From Polytrichum commune (taxonomy: Eukaryota; Streptophyta; Polytrichopsida; Polytrichales; Polytrichaceae), in NCBI GenBank assembly GCA_950295325.1, contig OX485804.1, positions 60,232,533-60,296,532 on the forward strand: a stretch of DNA of 64,000 nt. The letters run 5' to 3'. Position numbers and translations under genes: made by a program. Positions 36,393 to 48,398 of the stretch are shown piece after piece. A model generated the notes under the pieces. The model made no database searches, was not told where the DNA came from, and saw only the letters and a list, made by a program, of their open reading frames with translations. Positions within the stretch are counted from its first letter, which is position 1; every line of letters starts with the position of its first letter.

Positions 36393-37030
36393 GTGCAAAT
36401 CTTGTAATGATCGGGGTTTAGTGAAACTTTTGAGTATTCCTTAAAGTCTATTTCTTCTCTTGGCTAGTAGCCTAGTTGTGAAGAATGTGTAGGGAAGAGG
36501 TTGATTGTGGTCACAGGTGGCATTCTCTTGATTAAAGATGGCTTAGCCAAATACCCATTCTTTAGACATCTTGGAAGTACCTATTGGGTGCAGTCCATTT
36601 GTATAGGTATCCATGGTATATGCATTTGATCCTCACTTATCTTTGCGGGCCTTGTTCATGTATTTAAGAATTTAGAGATTGGGTGGCCTCATATTTGAGT
36701 GTTTTGTGGACAATTTCTTGTGATTTGGTTGCTATGGGCATCGATATTGTTGGAGTGTGTGTCGAGGGGGTGCTTGGGAGTCTACTGAGACACTGTTCCT
36801 AGAGGAAATATCATATTTTTTTGTTGAAGAATGACTTGTTGATTTTTTTTGGAGGTAATTTGAGTGTTTGATGAATTATGGAGTTCCGATTATAATTGTT
36901 GCATTTTTCTTCTTTGTAATTGTGATGGGTCATGATGTTTTCATGATATGGTATATTTAGGTTTCTCTGTCTTTCTTATAGATTTTGAGGGACGTTGGCG
37001 TAAATTAAAGCGTGAGATCGGGAATGACTC
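36393..37030. other. Intergenic, nothing recognised
   Basis: No gene or clear repeat. Confidence 0.4.
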
Positions 37031-37037
37031 ACAACAG

Positions 37038-37235
37038 TGGATCAGTGTCCGGGAAGATTGTGGGCATGATCAGTCGAGATCGGTTACATGTTCATATCTT
37101 TCAGTTTTATTTTTGTGGATTTGAGGTGTACTCTATATATTCTTTTAGAATGATCAGCAATTTGCCTAAGGTCTTGAACGTGAACCGGCCATTTCTCAAA
37201 CTCAACCGATTCATTTGTAACTAGCAGTCTGGTCT
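37038..37235 (+). repeat. AACCGGTT repeat family, copy H
   Basis: GTCCGGGAAGATTGTGGGC, CATGATCAGTCGAGATCGG, TTACATGTTCATATCTTTC, TTTAGAATGATCAGCAAT, CTTGAACGTGAACCGG, TTTCTCAAACTCAACCG, TTGTAACTAGCAG. A small deletion joins the GAGATC and GGTTACATG blocks. Confidence 0.8.
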
Positions 37236-38800
37236 CTCCTTTCATAGCAGTAGATGTATGGCTGTCAAATCATCTTTCAAGAAGGAAGAGAATCCTTATT
37301 ATGGAGGGTCTGGCACAATTTGGGTATTCAAGGAATCGAGTTTCAAGAGGTGCAAGTGGGAACCTCCATACCATTTTGTGACTAACTTATAAATTTTGAG
37401 ATAGTGTTGATTTTTGCACCTGCCAAATGTTCATCACACCTATCAAATGTGCATCATGTATACATTTGGGGTTGTGATTTCGGACATTTGGGATTGGTGA
37501 CGGGCGTAGAAATTTCAACCTTGTTTTGAAAGATCTAGAAAACCTACGCCCCCAAGTTGACCTTACTCATGAAGGGCATGTGGCAATACTCACAACATAA
37601 CTTACCTACAATACAATTGACATGGGGGTTAACATATCTAGTCGGGGAGGAGCATGCATGTGTTGATGAATCACCACATGGAAAGGTTGACTTCAGTCTT
37701 GACGAGTGTGCATCGTTTTCTCATGCGGAGGCCACATACACGTTCAAGAACACCGGTGCTAAAATGATGAGCGGTGGGCCAAGGTTACAAACAAAAAGGA
37801 GTCTTGACATACAATATGCCTAACCTCCGTTTCCATGCCGACCCCTCTCTTTTATTGGGATATAACTAACCATCCGTTTTCAACTCCGATCCAAGGCGGC
37901 CGTTTTCTAAGGCTTGACACCTCCCGTTTTCAATCGAAGTTGAAAAACGTGCGAGATTAACTCCCCCTAAAAGGAGGGACCAACCTTGAAATCCAACTCC
38001 CCGATATGAGGCACATGTCAAGGTCAAAGCCCTTTTACCTAGGCGCGCCCAACACTCCCATTCCAAAACCGAATGGGTAAAATTGCCCATTGACGAGGAA
38101 ACGTGGAAACAAATATATCTGGAATCTAGAAGGGTTGTCGTACTAATTTGCATCCGACGTTAAGGTTGTTTTTGTCTAGTGCATGCAGCTGACCTTCTCT
38201 TCCCTCTTTTAGCCACTCCTCGAGCAGTCTTGAAGGGCTGCCTGCAGTCCTAGTATTGAAAACTTGATACTAAGTTAGGGCCACTCCACACACGAGACTG
38301 AGAGCCCATGACCGTTACACTTCAAGCACTCTCATTGGTGGAAAAGGCGGAGCCGGTCCGAGTTTGCTTCACACTACGCTTGAGGGAGCAACGGAGTGAG
38401 TATGTGAATGCAAGATGGATGTCAAGTCTACATGGATCCTACATGACATTGAATGGATCATGTTTCATGCTCACTCGGACTGTTTTTAAAAACCGTCCTC
38501 TTGGAGGGAGGCCTCACACAAAACCAAGAGACCATGGCACTCCGAATGCTCACGGCCGTTGGTTCATTCGATTTTATCATGTGTGAGGGCCCGCGTAAAT
38601 AGACATTCGTTGAAATAGCATTTGGTTGAGGGCCCGGTCACATATGGCTTCACACTACACTCGAGGATCCATGACCACTCTACATGATGTTGGAGGTGTC
38701 TTGGGGCGGCCTTTGGAGACTTTCTGTTGGGCTCTCACAATTTCGTGGTCACGGCTCTTGGCTCATGTGCAAAGTGGCCCTATGTGAGAGAGAGAGAACA
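37236..38800. other. Intergenic, nothing recognised
   Basis: Several chance open frames of 70-95 codons, none with a recognised domain. Confidence 0.4.
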
Positions 38801-38814
38801 AGAGCTAATTCCCT

Positions 38815-38900
38815 CGGTGAGGGCGCATTTTTCTTTTGTGGTATTCATTTTGGCGTTGGCTGGGTTGGCCTTCTGTCTCAAAAAAAAGAAAAAAAGAACA
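38815..38900 (+). repeat. A-tailed retroelement 3' end, copy 1
   Basis: TGGCGTTGGCTGGGTTGGCC, TTCTGTCTC, then an A-rich tail of AAAAAAAAGAAAAAAAG type. The same 3' block occurs at 53100-53200 and 63285-63395, always in + orientation. Confidence 0.6.
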
Positions 38901-39680
38901 CGAGCTAATTTAAATGTACCTGCAGAGAGTACAGTCTGTACAATTACAGAGGCGAGCAAGGCTCGGGAATCAGTCTGAATTCAGGTGTCTGTACAAGCCT
39001 ATATTGGAATCACAGAGAGTACAGCCACCATGCAAAGGCAGCTACTGTGTATATATGTATGTGTGTATATATTATGCCTATTTATATAAATATAGTTCTA
39101 TCCATTCTTCTATTTCCAATCCTCCAGTTCGCAGGATATATGATACACACCACCACTGCACCGTTTAGGGTGTTTCATGATACATGCGCAATAGTGCCAC
39201 TGACCCTATTTTGGGGGGTATGCTAGGTTACACTAATGCCTAGCAACCTCATTGTTTAGTGTCGTTCGAGTGCACTGACTAATATCTTGACATGAGTATG
39301 TTCAGCAGTGTTGTGAGGTGCATGTATCTGTCACATAATGGTTTACGACTTGACTAGAAGCGTATACAAATGACGCCCGGCGTTAGTATGCTCAAGAACA
39401 TCTTCCTCTTGCGTACTAGAATGTAAACATGTGACACTCGCCATTAGTATGCTCAATAATGTCATCCTTTTACATACTAATATGCAAAACCATCATTTCA
39501 AGTATCATGATGTGCTACATTGAAGTGTCGTATTGGAGATATATTTTCACTTCGAAGAGTTACTTGTGTTGACAAGTAGTATCGTGTTGGCATTTTGTGA
39601 GGTGACACCTTGAAACTTCTAGGCATTTAGTTTAGGCCATGTGCAAATAATGTAAGTGATACTAAATACCATAAATGGTG
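38901..39680. other. Intergenic, nothing recognised
   Basis: No gene. Repeated TTAGTATGCTCAA blocks at about 39384 and 39446 suggest a diverged local duplication. Confidence 0.4.
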
Positions 39681-39682
39681 TA

Positions 39683-40697
39683 CAGTCTAACCTTGATAAT
39701 GTCACCCTTGTTAATAGAACACCTTGACATTGTCACCTAAAAGTTTGAAACCGATTTTCATAGTGTAAAACTCCCTCGTTATTATCCCTATCACCCTTGG
39801 TAATGTCACTATTTTTTTCCAAAATCCGTAGTGTAAATGTGATAATACCAAGTATGGATGGATTGTATGTGATGGTTGGATGACATGAATTAGATGATCA
39901 AACCATTAGAAATTGTTGGAGAAAGTCCACCATATTGCCTACAGAGTGGAATGCAGATATCAACAATTTTGATGAACATATGAAGTCCAAAATGGAGGAA
40001 GCAACTTTGGAATTGGGCAATCTCATCGCCGCATTGAATTTGGGTTTGGATGTCGAAGGCAAGCCTGTAGAAAAGCTTTGTCCTTTGGAGTACATAAACA
40101 TGGAAGGTGCAGATGATTTTGAGGTGAAATATTCTACTGAGGAGCTTGTGCAATTAGTGCAGGTGGCGAACAAGTTCTTGATTCCATGGAAGTAGACCCA
40201 TTGATTGTTGATAGCAGTGATGATGAGTCTAAAGTAGTGAAGCTAAGCGATGCACAAAAATTTGCTAAAGATGTTTTGAATTTTATGGCTAGCCAAGGTT
40301 CTCAGATTTTCAACACTCTGGAGTTGTTAGGAATGGAAAAAATCCATGACAAACTCATTAGAATTGGTGTTGCACATTTAACATCAACAAAACAATGTGA
40401 CATTAGAAGCTTCTTTGTCTCTAGTGAGAGGTCTTTACCTGATCTCAATGACACATTATGATGTGCTCTTGTTGTTATTCACAATTTTGAATTAGATTTT
40501 ACATTCAAAAACATTGAAGTCTCGTATTTTTTATTTTCTTTTTTACATTGTAATTTTATTTTGATTTTCTACCTATTTTTTGATAATATCACATTATGCA
40601 CAAATCTTCAAAATGTGACATTATCAAATATGTCACACCTTGTTTATATCACTCTTTTTGGTGAAACGGATGGTGTGACATTATCAAGGTTAGACTG
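39683..40697 (+). mobile_element. Tigger/pogo-like element, internally deleted (1015 bp)
   Basis: The ends are inverted repeats (CAGTCTAACCTTGATAATGT at left, ACATTATCAAGGTTAGACTG at right) flanked by TA (39681-39682, 40698-40699). The interior keeps only the C-terminal part of the transposase found complete from the first Asp onward at 55301-56497. After NCWRKSTILPTEWNADINN a one-base loss near 40165 shifts the frame; the second half (DPLIVDSSDDESK to the end, TTA TGA at 40461) is intact and keeps QCDIRSFF. It could move only in trans. Confidence 0.88.
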
Positions 40698-40700
40698 TAC

Positions 40701-40886
40701 TAGGAAACGTGCTTCTAGAACAACAACTTCACATGTGACACATGTGGTCATTGGCACATGACACCACTAACAAGAGTTAAATGTAATCTTTGATGATTGT
40801 AGATCAGACTTGACACTTGTTAATGGGGGCATGTGTTAGTGATCACCCGTGTCACGTGGGAAGTGTGTTCTAGGACCACGTTTCCT
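40701..40886. mobile_element. 186-bp MITE, TAGGAAACGTG termini, copy 1
   Basis: Left TAGGAAACGTGCTTCTAGAAC; the right end is its inverse (GTTCTAGGACCACGTTTCCTA). It abuts the Tigger-like element's right TA. A relative lies at 42745. Confidence 0.75.
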
Positions 40887-41382
40887 AGCAGTACACACAT
40901 CTCGACAAGTTGCCCATGTGCAATGATGTAATGACTAAGGTAGACAATTCTACTTCCACTCCCCGCCTAATTCCCCCCCTATTCCCACCTCTCATGTTAG
41001 TGCACCCTTATTAAGCCTAATGTTGTCCTATGCTAACTACCTAGCTCAAGGGTCGGCATTAAGTATGGTGAGTGTCAAGGGAGGGCTTACAATGGGCGTG
41101 TCAGGTTCTAGAAAGGGTCGGTGAAAACTAATAAAGGCAAGGACTTCAATAAACATGGATTAAATGCACTAAAATTAGTAAGTTGTGGGCCCTTGCAGAC
41201 GGATTAAGGTTCATGACACCTTGGTTCATGGGGTTTGTAAGACGGACTGAATGAGGGCTATATGAGACTAGATTTGGGGTAGAATAGGATGGGAAAAGGC
41301 TAGGTAGGGACAAACTAATATTTATAAAGGACTTGCTTCGTATCTACCCAATGGACTAGTCAAACACCCCCCTATAGGATGA
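40887..41382. other. Intergenic, nothing recognised
   Basis: No gene or clear repeat. Confidence 0.4.
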
Positions 41383-41779
41383 CATTGAAAAACATTGTAA
41401 TTAGTGTCATATGGAATTTGATGCCATCGTGATAACATTCCTAATGACACTTTGTATGAATAAATTCACAAATTTTGTCATGGATGATTGAAATTTGATT
41501 AAATGAATGCCAATTATTGAAACAAAGTTTGGTGTATTCTCCATCCCAACAAATATTTTAATAAAATGTTGTCGTGGATAAATTGATACCTGAATGAAAA
41601 ATCACTTTGTACGTGACAACAATTGCAATAGTTTGAATTTATAATGATCAAATCATTTACAAGGGTTGACAAATAATGTTAGGTTACATTTAGTGTTGGT
41701 GACACTAGGCTGGCGGTTTACAATTAGTGTTGAGTAAGACAAATTGAATTGGTGACACTATATACAATATTTAGATTAG
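41383..41779 (-). mobile_element. TA-flanked CACTAAA element, copy 7 (diverged)
   Basis: Reverse-orientation relative with decayed ends (left ATTGTAATTAGTGTCAT, right ACAATATTTAGATTAG then TA). Internal blocks ATGACACTTTGTATGAATAA and GGTTGACAAATAATGTTAGG match other copies. Confidence 0.75.
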
Positions 41780-41906
41780 TACATGTTGTGCACACTACAA
41801 CCTACTATAATCGTGTTGTGGTGAAAACATATTTTATTTTTTTTCATGACAATGTGCTTCCATTTGTTGAGTTGTTTTTCCTTCACTTATACATTTAGGA
41901 TGCTAA

Positions 41907-42286
41907 GGGTCGGTTCACTTGGGATCCCAAGTCCTAAGTCCGAAGTCACATGAGGTCAATCTCAACGGTTAAGAGCATGGAAGTTGGGCTTACCACTTCA
42001 CAGTGGTCCCCAAGTCCTAAGTCCCAACTATGACATGGATGCTTACATGGCGTCACTTTTTGGAGGTGAGGCTTGGGACTTGTGTTGCGAGTTGGGTCCA
42101 GCGAAAAGCTAGATCCAACTCTCAACCCAAGCCCCGTGAATATTTTTACATAAAATAATCAAGATCCAGCTTGATTGATATTTAACCATATTTTAGTGAT
42201 CACTTGAGGTTGACAAGTTGGGACTTTGCCTTCATGTTGGGACTTGCTAACATGAGTGGGACTTGGGACCATGTGTGAACCAACCC
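41907..42286. mobile_element. 380-bp Tourist-like MITE
   Basis: Left GGGTCGGTTCACTTGG; the right end is its inverse (ATGTGTGAACCAACCC), with GGGACTTGGGACC inside. Flanks are TAA at left and TAT at right, near the 3-bp TWA duplication of PIF/Harbinger elements. Non-coding. Confidence 0.68.
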
Positions 42287-42744
42287 TATATATAAGTTGA
42301 ATTCACCAAAGGGTTGGTTTAAGCACCCTCTACCATGGTAGCTATACGGATGGTTAATTAGATGCATGGAGATTTTAAGCCTAAAATGGTGGAGCTTTAC
42401 CTCCATGTTGGTCCTTACTTTTCATGGAATATGGATTGATTTACCAATTTCAAGCCTGAACTTGAACTTGTAAAAATTCCCAATCAATGCAAGTTCTACA
42501 TTGATAGGGTGCAATAAGGTTGTCTCACACTAATATATCCATATTTCACATTCTTTTGGATATTCACTACTACAGTTAAAAACCAAAATAACTTTGATAT
42601 TGTGGTTGCTATATAGATGGATGAACAAAAGTAATAAGCGCTTGTGTTTTGATTTTGACCCATGGTATTTTGCATGGGTAAAGAGTCAACATGTTCGTGA
42701 AGGCAACCTAATTCCACCTATCAATGTACTATGGGTTTCCACTA

Positions 42745-42906
42745 GTAGGAAATGTGGCTCTAGAACCCATTCTTCTTTAACATGGGTGGTCTTTAAACTC
42801 AATTTGTTCAGTAACAATCAAGTGAACATCCATCATTGGTAGATAGAACGTGATTTTTGGATAATCTATGTCAAATGGGAAGTGCATTCTAGAACCATGT
42901 TTCCTA
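42745..42906. mobile_element. 162-bp MITE, TAGGAAACGTG termini, copy 2
   Basis: Left TAGGAAATGTGGCTCTAGAAC; right GTTCTAGAA-type inverse ending ACCATGTTTCCTA. Same family as 40701-40886. Confidence 0.75.
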
Positions 42907-43737
42907 CTATTGAATTGGAACCTTCAAATCCTAGATTCGGTCCACAAGAGGAGAAACCAATTCTCCGTCGTTTTAGGCGCATGCAAGGTTGGACTTGAAC
43001 TTGAAACTCAATATTTTAAAAAGGAAAAGTTAAAAGAAAAAAAAGTAGAGAACAACCTTGAGACAAAGCCCACCATCGTAAGCGCGTCTGAGGGCTCAAA
43101 TTGTTTACCTTGGGCCCCAGTTTTGCAAGCTTGAGGGTTGAGTTATGTGTGGTTTTCCCATGAGCTTGAGCTTGAGTAGTATGTGGTTGGTGACCTTCAT
43201 CAAAATACCTCAAGACATTTGAATCAATTATTGGTGTTGGAGAACATTGAACGATGTGATGGAGATAAGCAAACTAAGGGGCAGTTTACACTATGGACCA
43301 TGAAGTCGTCCCACGTAAGAGGCCTATTTTGCGTGGGACGACTTTCATGGTCCGAGTTACTAAAATATTAGTTTTCATGGTTCATGGGCCCTTCACTAGG
43401 TGTAAACCGAATGTGGACCATGAAGAATGACCATGCACCAAAAAGTAGAGGTGCTGATTTTTTTAATAAAAAAAAAGGCAATTTTTGGAAAAAGTCAAGT
43501 TTGACCATTCTCTTCACTTCTATTGACTTCTCTTCTCTTCACTTCTTTTCTCTTCATTCGTCTTGTAGTTTTCGCTTGCTTGAACCTAAAATTTCAACAA
43601 GCAATGGAGGAGAGGACGAGGACATTTGTTTTGCTTTTAGGATTGTACATGTTTTTGTACATGCTCGTAAAGCATGTGGTAGATATTCAAACGCTGATTT
43701 TGTAAGGAGAATGGGAGAAGTTAGCAATTTTGAGCTT

Positions 43738-44987
43738 GGTTTATGAGAATATGGGGTATAGAGAGAGGAGTATATGGAGTCAAGAACGGATGATTGGATT
43801 CGTAGACTGCTTATTGTTGGGTTCGTGGACGGATAATGAATTTAGAAAGCGAACTTGAGTGACACACAATACATTTAGATTTTTATGTGAGATGTTAGGT
43901 CCGTATTTGAAAAAAAAATACTCAATTTAGGGTTACGGTGCCGGTGCAAGATAGGATAGCAATGTCATTGCATCGGTTGGGAAGTGATGATGGATTGCAA
44001 ACTATAGGCGACTTGTATGGAGTGCACAAAAATACATTATCAATAGTAGTGAGGGAGTTTTGTAAAGCGGTTAGAAAACATTTACAACAAGTGTTTGTAC
44101 AAACTCCGAGCGAATCACAGTTTAGAGTTTTAGCTTCGAGGTTTGAAAAATTACACGGCATTCTTTATATCATAGGTGTAATAGATGGATCACATATTCC
44201 TGTTTTAGCCCCTCTAATTGGCGGACAAGATTATTACTACAGAAAGTCATTTCATTCAACAATTCTGCAAGGAATAGTCGCACCAGATTGTATGTTTTGG
44301 CATTATGAGTTTGGGTGGGCAGGAAGTCTTCACGACTGGAGTGTATTTCAAGTTACAAGAATCGGACGTGGATGTATAGAAGGTAAATTTCAGCCGTACA
44401 AACTTATAGGGGATGCGGCATATCCGGTTCGGCCATGGATGTATTGTCCGTTTAAGGGCGGGAAGACAACACTATCCGGGAAGGAGGCTAATTGGAATTT
44501 CATTCAATCTTCAACTAGGATGTGTATAGAGAGGGCATTTGGGATATTGAAGGATAGGTGGAGGGTGATAATGAAGCGATGTGAAATGCCTTTGCGGAAT
44601 ATGCCGGATATTGTAGCCACTTGTATAGTGTTGCACAATTTGTGCATTGTGAACAAAGACTGCATAGAAGAAGATTGGATAGTGGAGGCAGAAAATAAAT
44701 TGAATAGAAGGATTGGTGAGGGAGAAATACGAGAAGGTAGTGAATTACGGGGCGAAAGGGCTGGAATTGCTGAAGTGAAGAGGAGAATGTCAGCTACCGA
44801 AGATGCTCCAATTGCAGATGAAGTAAATGATGAAGAAACATATTTTTTATTATTAAAAGAAAACGAGAAGGCAAATGATCTTCTGTGGGAAGCCACAGTA
44901 ATGCACGAATTGATGGCAGAAAATTTGTGGCAATACAAACTCAGGCAAAAATCAACTATAGTAGACAGTGATAGTGATAGTAGATAG
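43738..44987 (+). pseudogene. PIF/Harbinger transposase (DDE), damaged 5' end
   Basis: The open part 43938-44987 (349 codons) keeps the catalytic triad: D83 in GVIDGSHIP, D159 in LIGDAAYPVRPW and E198 in MCIERAFGILKDRW. The N-terminal part is readable upstream (GYRERSIWSQERMIGF, then TFRFLCEMLGPYLKK). It is broken by a TGA in the EFRKRT context near 43857 and by a one-base excess in a run of nine A at 43910-43918. So the reading frame starts at a GTG by accident, not at a true start. The C-terminus is acidic. The catalytic core itself looks undamaged, suggesting fairly recent loss. Confidence 0.87.
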
Positions 44988-45957
44988 AATTTTTCTAGGA
45001 GGGCAGCAAATTTCTGTCCATGTTCTTTAGAATATTTGTGGATTCCTAGAATGAAGAAAGAAGAGCCCCTAAATTACCAATAACCTGTTCTAGCAAAAAT
45101 TCTATCTTTTCTTGAATTTTCTTCTTCTTGTCTTGTGTGGAAGTTGTTGTTGAGTTTGGTATTGTAGCAGTTGTTGTCTGAGATGGAGGAGTAGATGAAA
45201 TGACATCTTCAAGAAAATGTTCAAGCAAATGTTTGGTGTTGTAGCATTTGTTGGAATCTGGTTGCATACACTTGCAGTGCTGCCATGTGTGAGACCAAAT
45301 CCACCACCCTTAAGCGTCCTAGTCCGGGTATGGGTTTGAGAATCACATATCTTATGTCGAGAATCGTAGAAACATAAAATTCAACTTCAACTCTCCACCA
45401 ATGCACTAGTCGTGCTAGTTTTTATTAATTTCTTCCAAGAGTTCACAAGCACCCTTCATCCTATTCACCCCTTAGAGCGTGTTTCACTCTCCATGAGAGA
45501 GTGACTAGCTCACTATTCCTATTTTTTAATGATTTTCATTTATTTTGAAATTTTCTTAGCTTCACACTTTGCTTGAGACAATGATGCCTCGATACCACTA
45601 GTATCGTGTATGGTTACTCTCTTAGCCGACTCAAGCTCCCAAATCATAGTCTTTGCCACACATGCCCTTGCCGATATTCCTTTTGAGCTTTTGGTCCTAG
45701 CAAAACTTTCACTTGTTGAATCCATGAATTAATGGCCAACTCCTCAGCTTGACAGCAACCCCGCACTTGATGCCCGCTCCGCAACTTAGTGTCAACTCCA
45801 CGTTTAATGTCAACCCCGTAGCTTAACACCAACTTTGTATCTTAATGCCACCATGTAGCCACACACTTAACCAACAATCTAAGGTAGGGTGTAGCTTGAA
45901 CTAACCAAAGACTAATTAACTGGGAGGCTAATTAGGCTAGTAGGCACTAATTAACTA

Positions 45958-46275
45958 ATAAACCCAGCTCTTAGCTGCGGCTACTTCTAACTAAATAAAC
46001 CCAGCTCCTTCATAAACCCAGCTCCTTACTTCTAACTAAATAAACCCAGCTCTTTCATAAACCCAGCTCCTTACTTCTAACTAAATAAACCCAGCTCCTT
46101 CATAAACCCAACTCCCTACTTCTAACTAAATAAACCCAGTTCTTTCATAAACCCAGCTCCTAACTTCTAACTAAATAAACCCAACTCCTTCATAAACCCA
46201 GCTCCTTACTTCTAATTAAATAAATCCAGCTCCTTCATAAACCCAGCTCCTTAGCTGCGGCTACTTCTAATTAAG
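45958..46275. repeat. 45-bp minisatellite, about 6 units
   Basis: Units of TTACTTCTAACTAAATAAAC followed by CCAGCTCCTTCATAAACCCA and GCTCC, starting for example at 46026 and 46071. They alternate CTCC and CTCT variants. The array is bounded by TTAGCTGCGGCTACTTCTAA at both ends (45974 and 46251). Confidence 0.92.
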
Positions 46276-46427
46276 CTTCTCCACCCTCAACCAAAAAAAC
46301 CAGAAAATGAACAAAAGAGAGCTTCTCCAAGGCCTCCCCCTAATTCACCTACCTAATTCCGCTAATCCCACTAAGTCCCCTACCTAATTCCACATTTTTT
46401 CCCAAGCTCTAAGAGCTCAACTTCCTA

Positions 46428-46558
46428 GAGAAGAGAGAGAGAGAAAGAGAGGAGAAGAGAAAGATAAGTGAAAAGAGGAGGAGGAAGAGGAAGAGGAAGA
46501 GAAGAGAAAAATGGAATGAGGGAGAGAGGAGAAGGGTGAGAGGATAGGAGTGAAGGAA
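46428..46558. repeat. Purine-rich (GA) tract
   Basis: Nearly all A and G over about 130 bp (GAGAGAGAGAAAGAGAGG and similar). Low complexity. Confidence 0.85.
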
Positions 46559-48398
46559 GGTGCACCCAAGACCACAACCTTCTAATCCTCTCCTACTTAA
46601 TAGGACCTTATCATATCCACTAAACTCTCACCCCCTAAACCAACAAAAACATGTTCTAATTCAAACATTTAAATCAAAGGCACTTCCTCTTGCCTCATCA
46701 AGCACTACTTCTCTAATCAAAACACTCCCTAATGTCACTAAGCTTCTAATTCACCACACAAAATGGCTTAAGGCCTAAACATAAATCCACACCAAGCCTC
46801 ACTCTTTTTATACTTTTGATTGTTTTAACACACTCCAAATGTAATTCTAAGCTAGTTCTAAACATAAAACAAATATGAGCACTCATTTTGGGCTCATACC
46901 ATGCCTTTCATCCGTTTCAGTGAACCACCTGCATTCTTGATGTCTGTCTGCACCTGAAATTCCATTTGCCCTTTATCATTTTTGTAATCATTTAGAATGG
47001 ATTTGTGTTTTTTCTTACAGGACAGCCAAGACCTGTTGAACCCTTTGATTGCAGCTACCAGCCGAATTTGCAGTTTGAGCCATACGTTAACACATGTAAA
47101 AATCCAATCAGAAATGTCAAAGAAGAATGTCAAACTGAAATGTCAAAACAACATAAACTAGGTAAATAAGTGATGTATATGAACGAAGTAATTGAAAGCA
47201 ATGTTGAATGAATTGGATTGGAGTAGTGGTAGGTAAGTGAGGGACGGAAGGCTTTAATCGAAAGTGAGCCGGATTCGATTCCTCCCGCGCGTGAGGCACC
47301 CGCAAATCGTGGAATCCCGAATACCCCTGCAGCAGCAGCCGACTTTGTTTTGGGGGAGGGGGGCATAAGGGTATAGGGACATAGGAACATAGAGTAAGGC
47401 CAAGGCATTCTACGGCCTATCATACAAAACATTCAAGACATTCAAGGTTTTCAAGGTTTTAGTTTTTGCTCAAACAAATTGTACTTCTCTGAAAATTTAC
47501 CTTGTTTGTTTGCTGATTTTGTAAATTCTTCTTCCATTTCTCCTCGAATAGCAATGAGCTGATGAACCTCAAAGTCCTTCCATTTCACTCTTCCCGTTTC
47601 CTCTTCATCTGATTCTCCAACTTCTATAACATCCGTTTTCCTCGCCTTCTTTTGTTGTGCGCCCCCTCTTCTTTCCAACCATTCATTTTTTTTCCTACTT
47701 CTTCCTTGCCTTCAAAAATTCCAACTTCAATAGTGGAAAGAAGAGGAGGAGGAGGAAATGCACTCAAAGAAGATGGAAGCAAACTAGGTCTCTATAGCAT
47801 TTCTGAAATTGAATAATGAGGTCTGAAAATTGGAGCTGCCAATTCTTGCATCCACTCAGAATTTTGTGACCACTCTCCTTGTGACTCTCTTTGTGATCCC
47901 CCATCACTGCCATAACCCTCCATTTTCTACCTCAAAAATATCACGCACTATTAGTTCAAGTACACCAAAACAGTGATGAAACGAACAAATACAAACGATC
48001 CATTTCTTGCAAAAAAACGGGCATTTTCTACTATGCTTTCAACCATAACAGAAATATGTATTTACAGTATTACAACCTTCTAACTGTAGCCGAAGAAAAT
48101 AATTAATTAAGTCGGACAAAAAAATCATTAAAAATCATTAAAACGGCATTTTTCTGACATGGGCCCTTGCTGTTTTTACCAGACCACCTCTTTTGCTTGT
48201 CCCAACAGAAAACCCGTTGGACCATGGCAGTGGATAGAGTAGGCTTAAAAAAAAATTGTGGACCTCAACCTCCGTGGTCACTCTGCCATTTTTTCCTTGG
48301 TGTAAACCCAAGTCGTCCTGGGACGACTTCAACGTCCAATCACATCGCTTAGACGGCCGTGGGACGCCTTCATGGTCCATAATGTAAACCGCCCCTAA

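Larger units (their letters stand above)
45270..46890 (-). mobile_element. Possible LTR-retroelement fragment nested in the Harbinger element
   Basis: On the minus strand, TGGTATCGAGGC (45597-45586) resembles the initiator-Met tRNA primer site TGGTATCAGAGC, downstream of a long non-coding, repeat-rich block. No gag or pol was found and the LTR limits were not resolved, so this is tentative. Confidence 0.28.
45056..47678 (-). pseudogene. Harbinger Myb/SANT-like accessory protein, split and interrupted
   Basis: Minus-strand pieces in order: 47678-47451 (basic start, then VKWKDFEVHQLIAIRGEMEE), 47133-46894 (GFNRSWLSCKKKHKSILNDY) and 45267-45046 (a C-terminal KKKKIQEKIEFLLEQV helix). W...EV..LI.IRGEMEEEF and the W..CKKKHK...DYK pattern fit the Myb/SANT DNA-binding proteins that PIF/Harbinger elements carry beside the transposase. 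Sequence between the pieces looks inserted or intronic, so whether a full protein can be made is doubtful. Confidence 0.55.
43278..48395 (+). mobile_element. PIF/Harbinger element, 5118 bp, with nested insertions
   Basis: Left terminus GGGGCAGTTTACACTATGGA then CCATGAAGTCGTCCCACG; the right terminus is its inverse, ending GTAAACCGCCCC. TAA flanks both ends (43275-43277, 48396-48398), the 3-bp duplication typical of the superfamily. It holds a transposase ORF (+, ending 44987) and a Myb/SANT-like ORF (-), converging. The block 45270-46890 looks like an insertion with a minisatellite, and 47134-47445 also separates the Myb-ORF parts. Confidence 0.9.

Noticed and set aside
43603..43705. Small membrane protein from ATG at 43603
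   Set aside because: It lies inside the Harbinger element upstream of the transposase and is better seen as leader or degraded N-terminal sequence.
45958..46275. CRISPR-like array
   Set aside because: Units are contiguous and nearly identical without unique spacers, and the DNA is eukaryotic: a minisatellite.
47230..47300. GGATTCGATTCC near 47270 as a tRNA gene B-box
   Set aside because: No fitting A-box or cloverleaf could be built around it; the SINE at 34852 is the only pol III-type unit supported.
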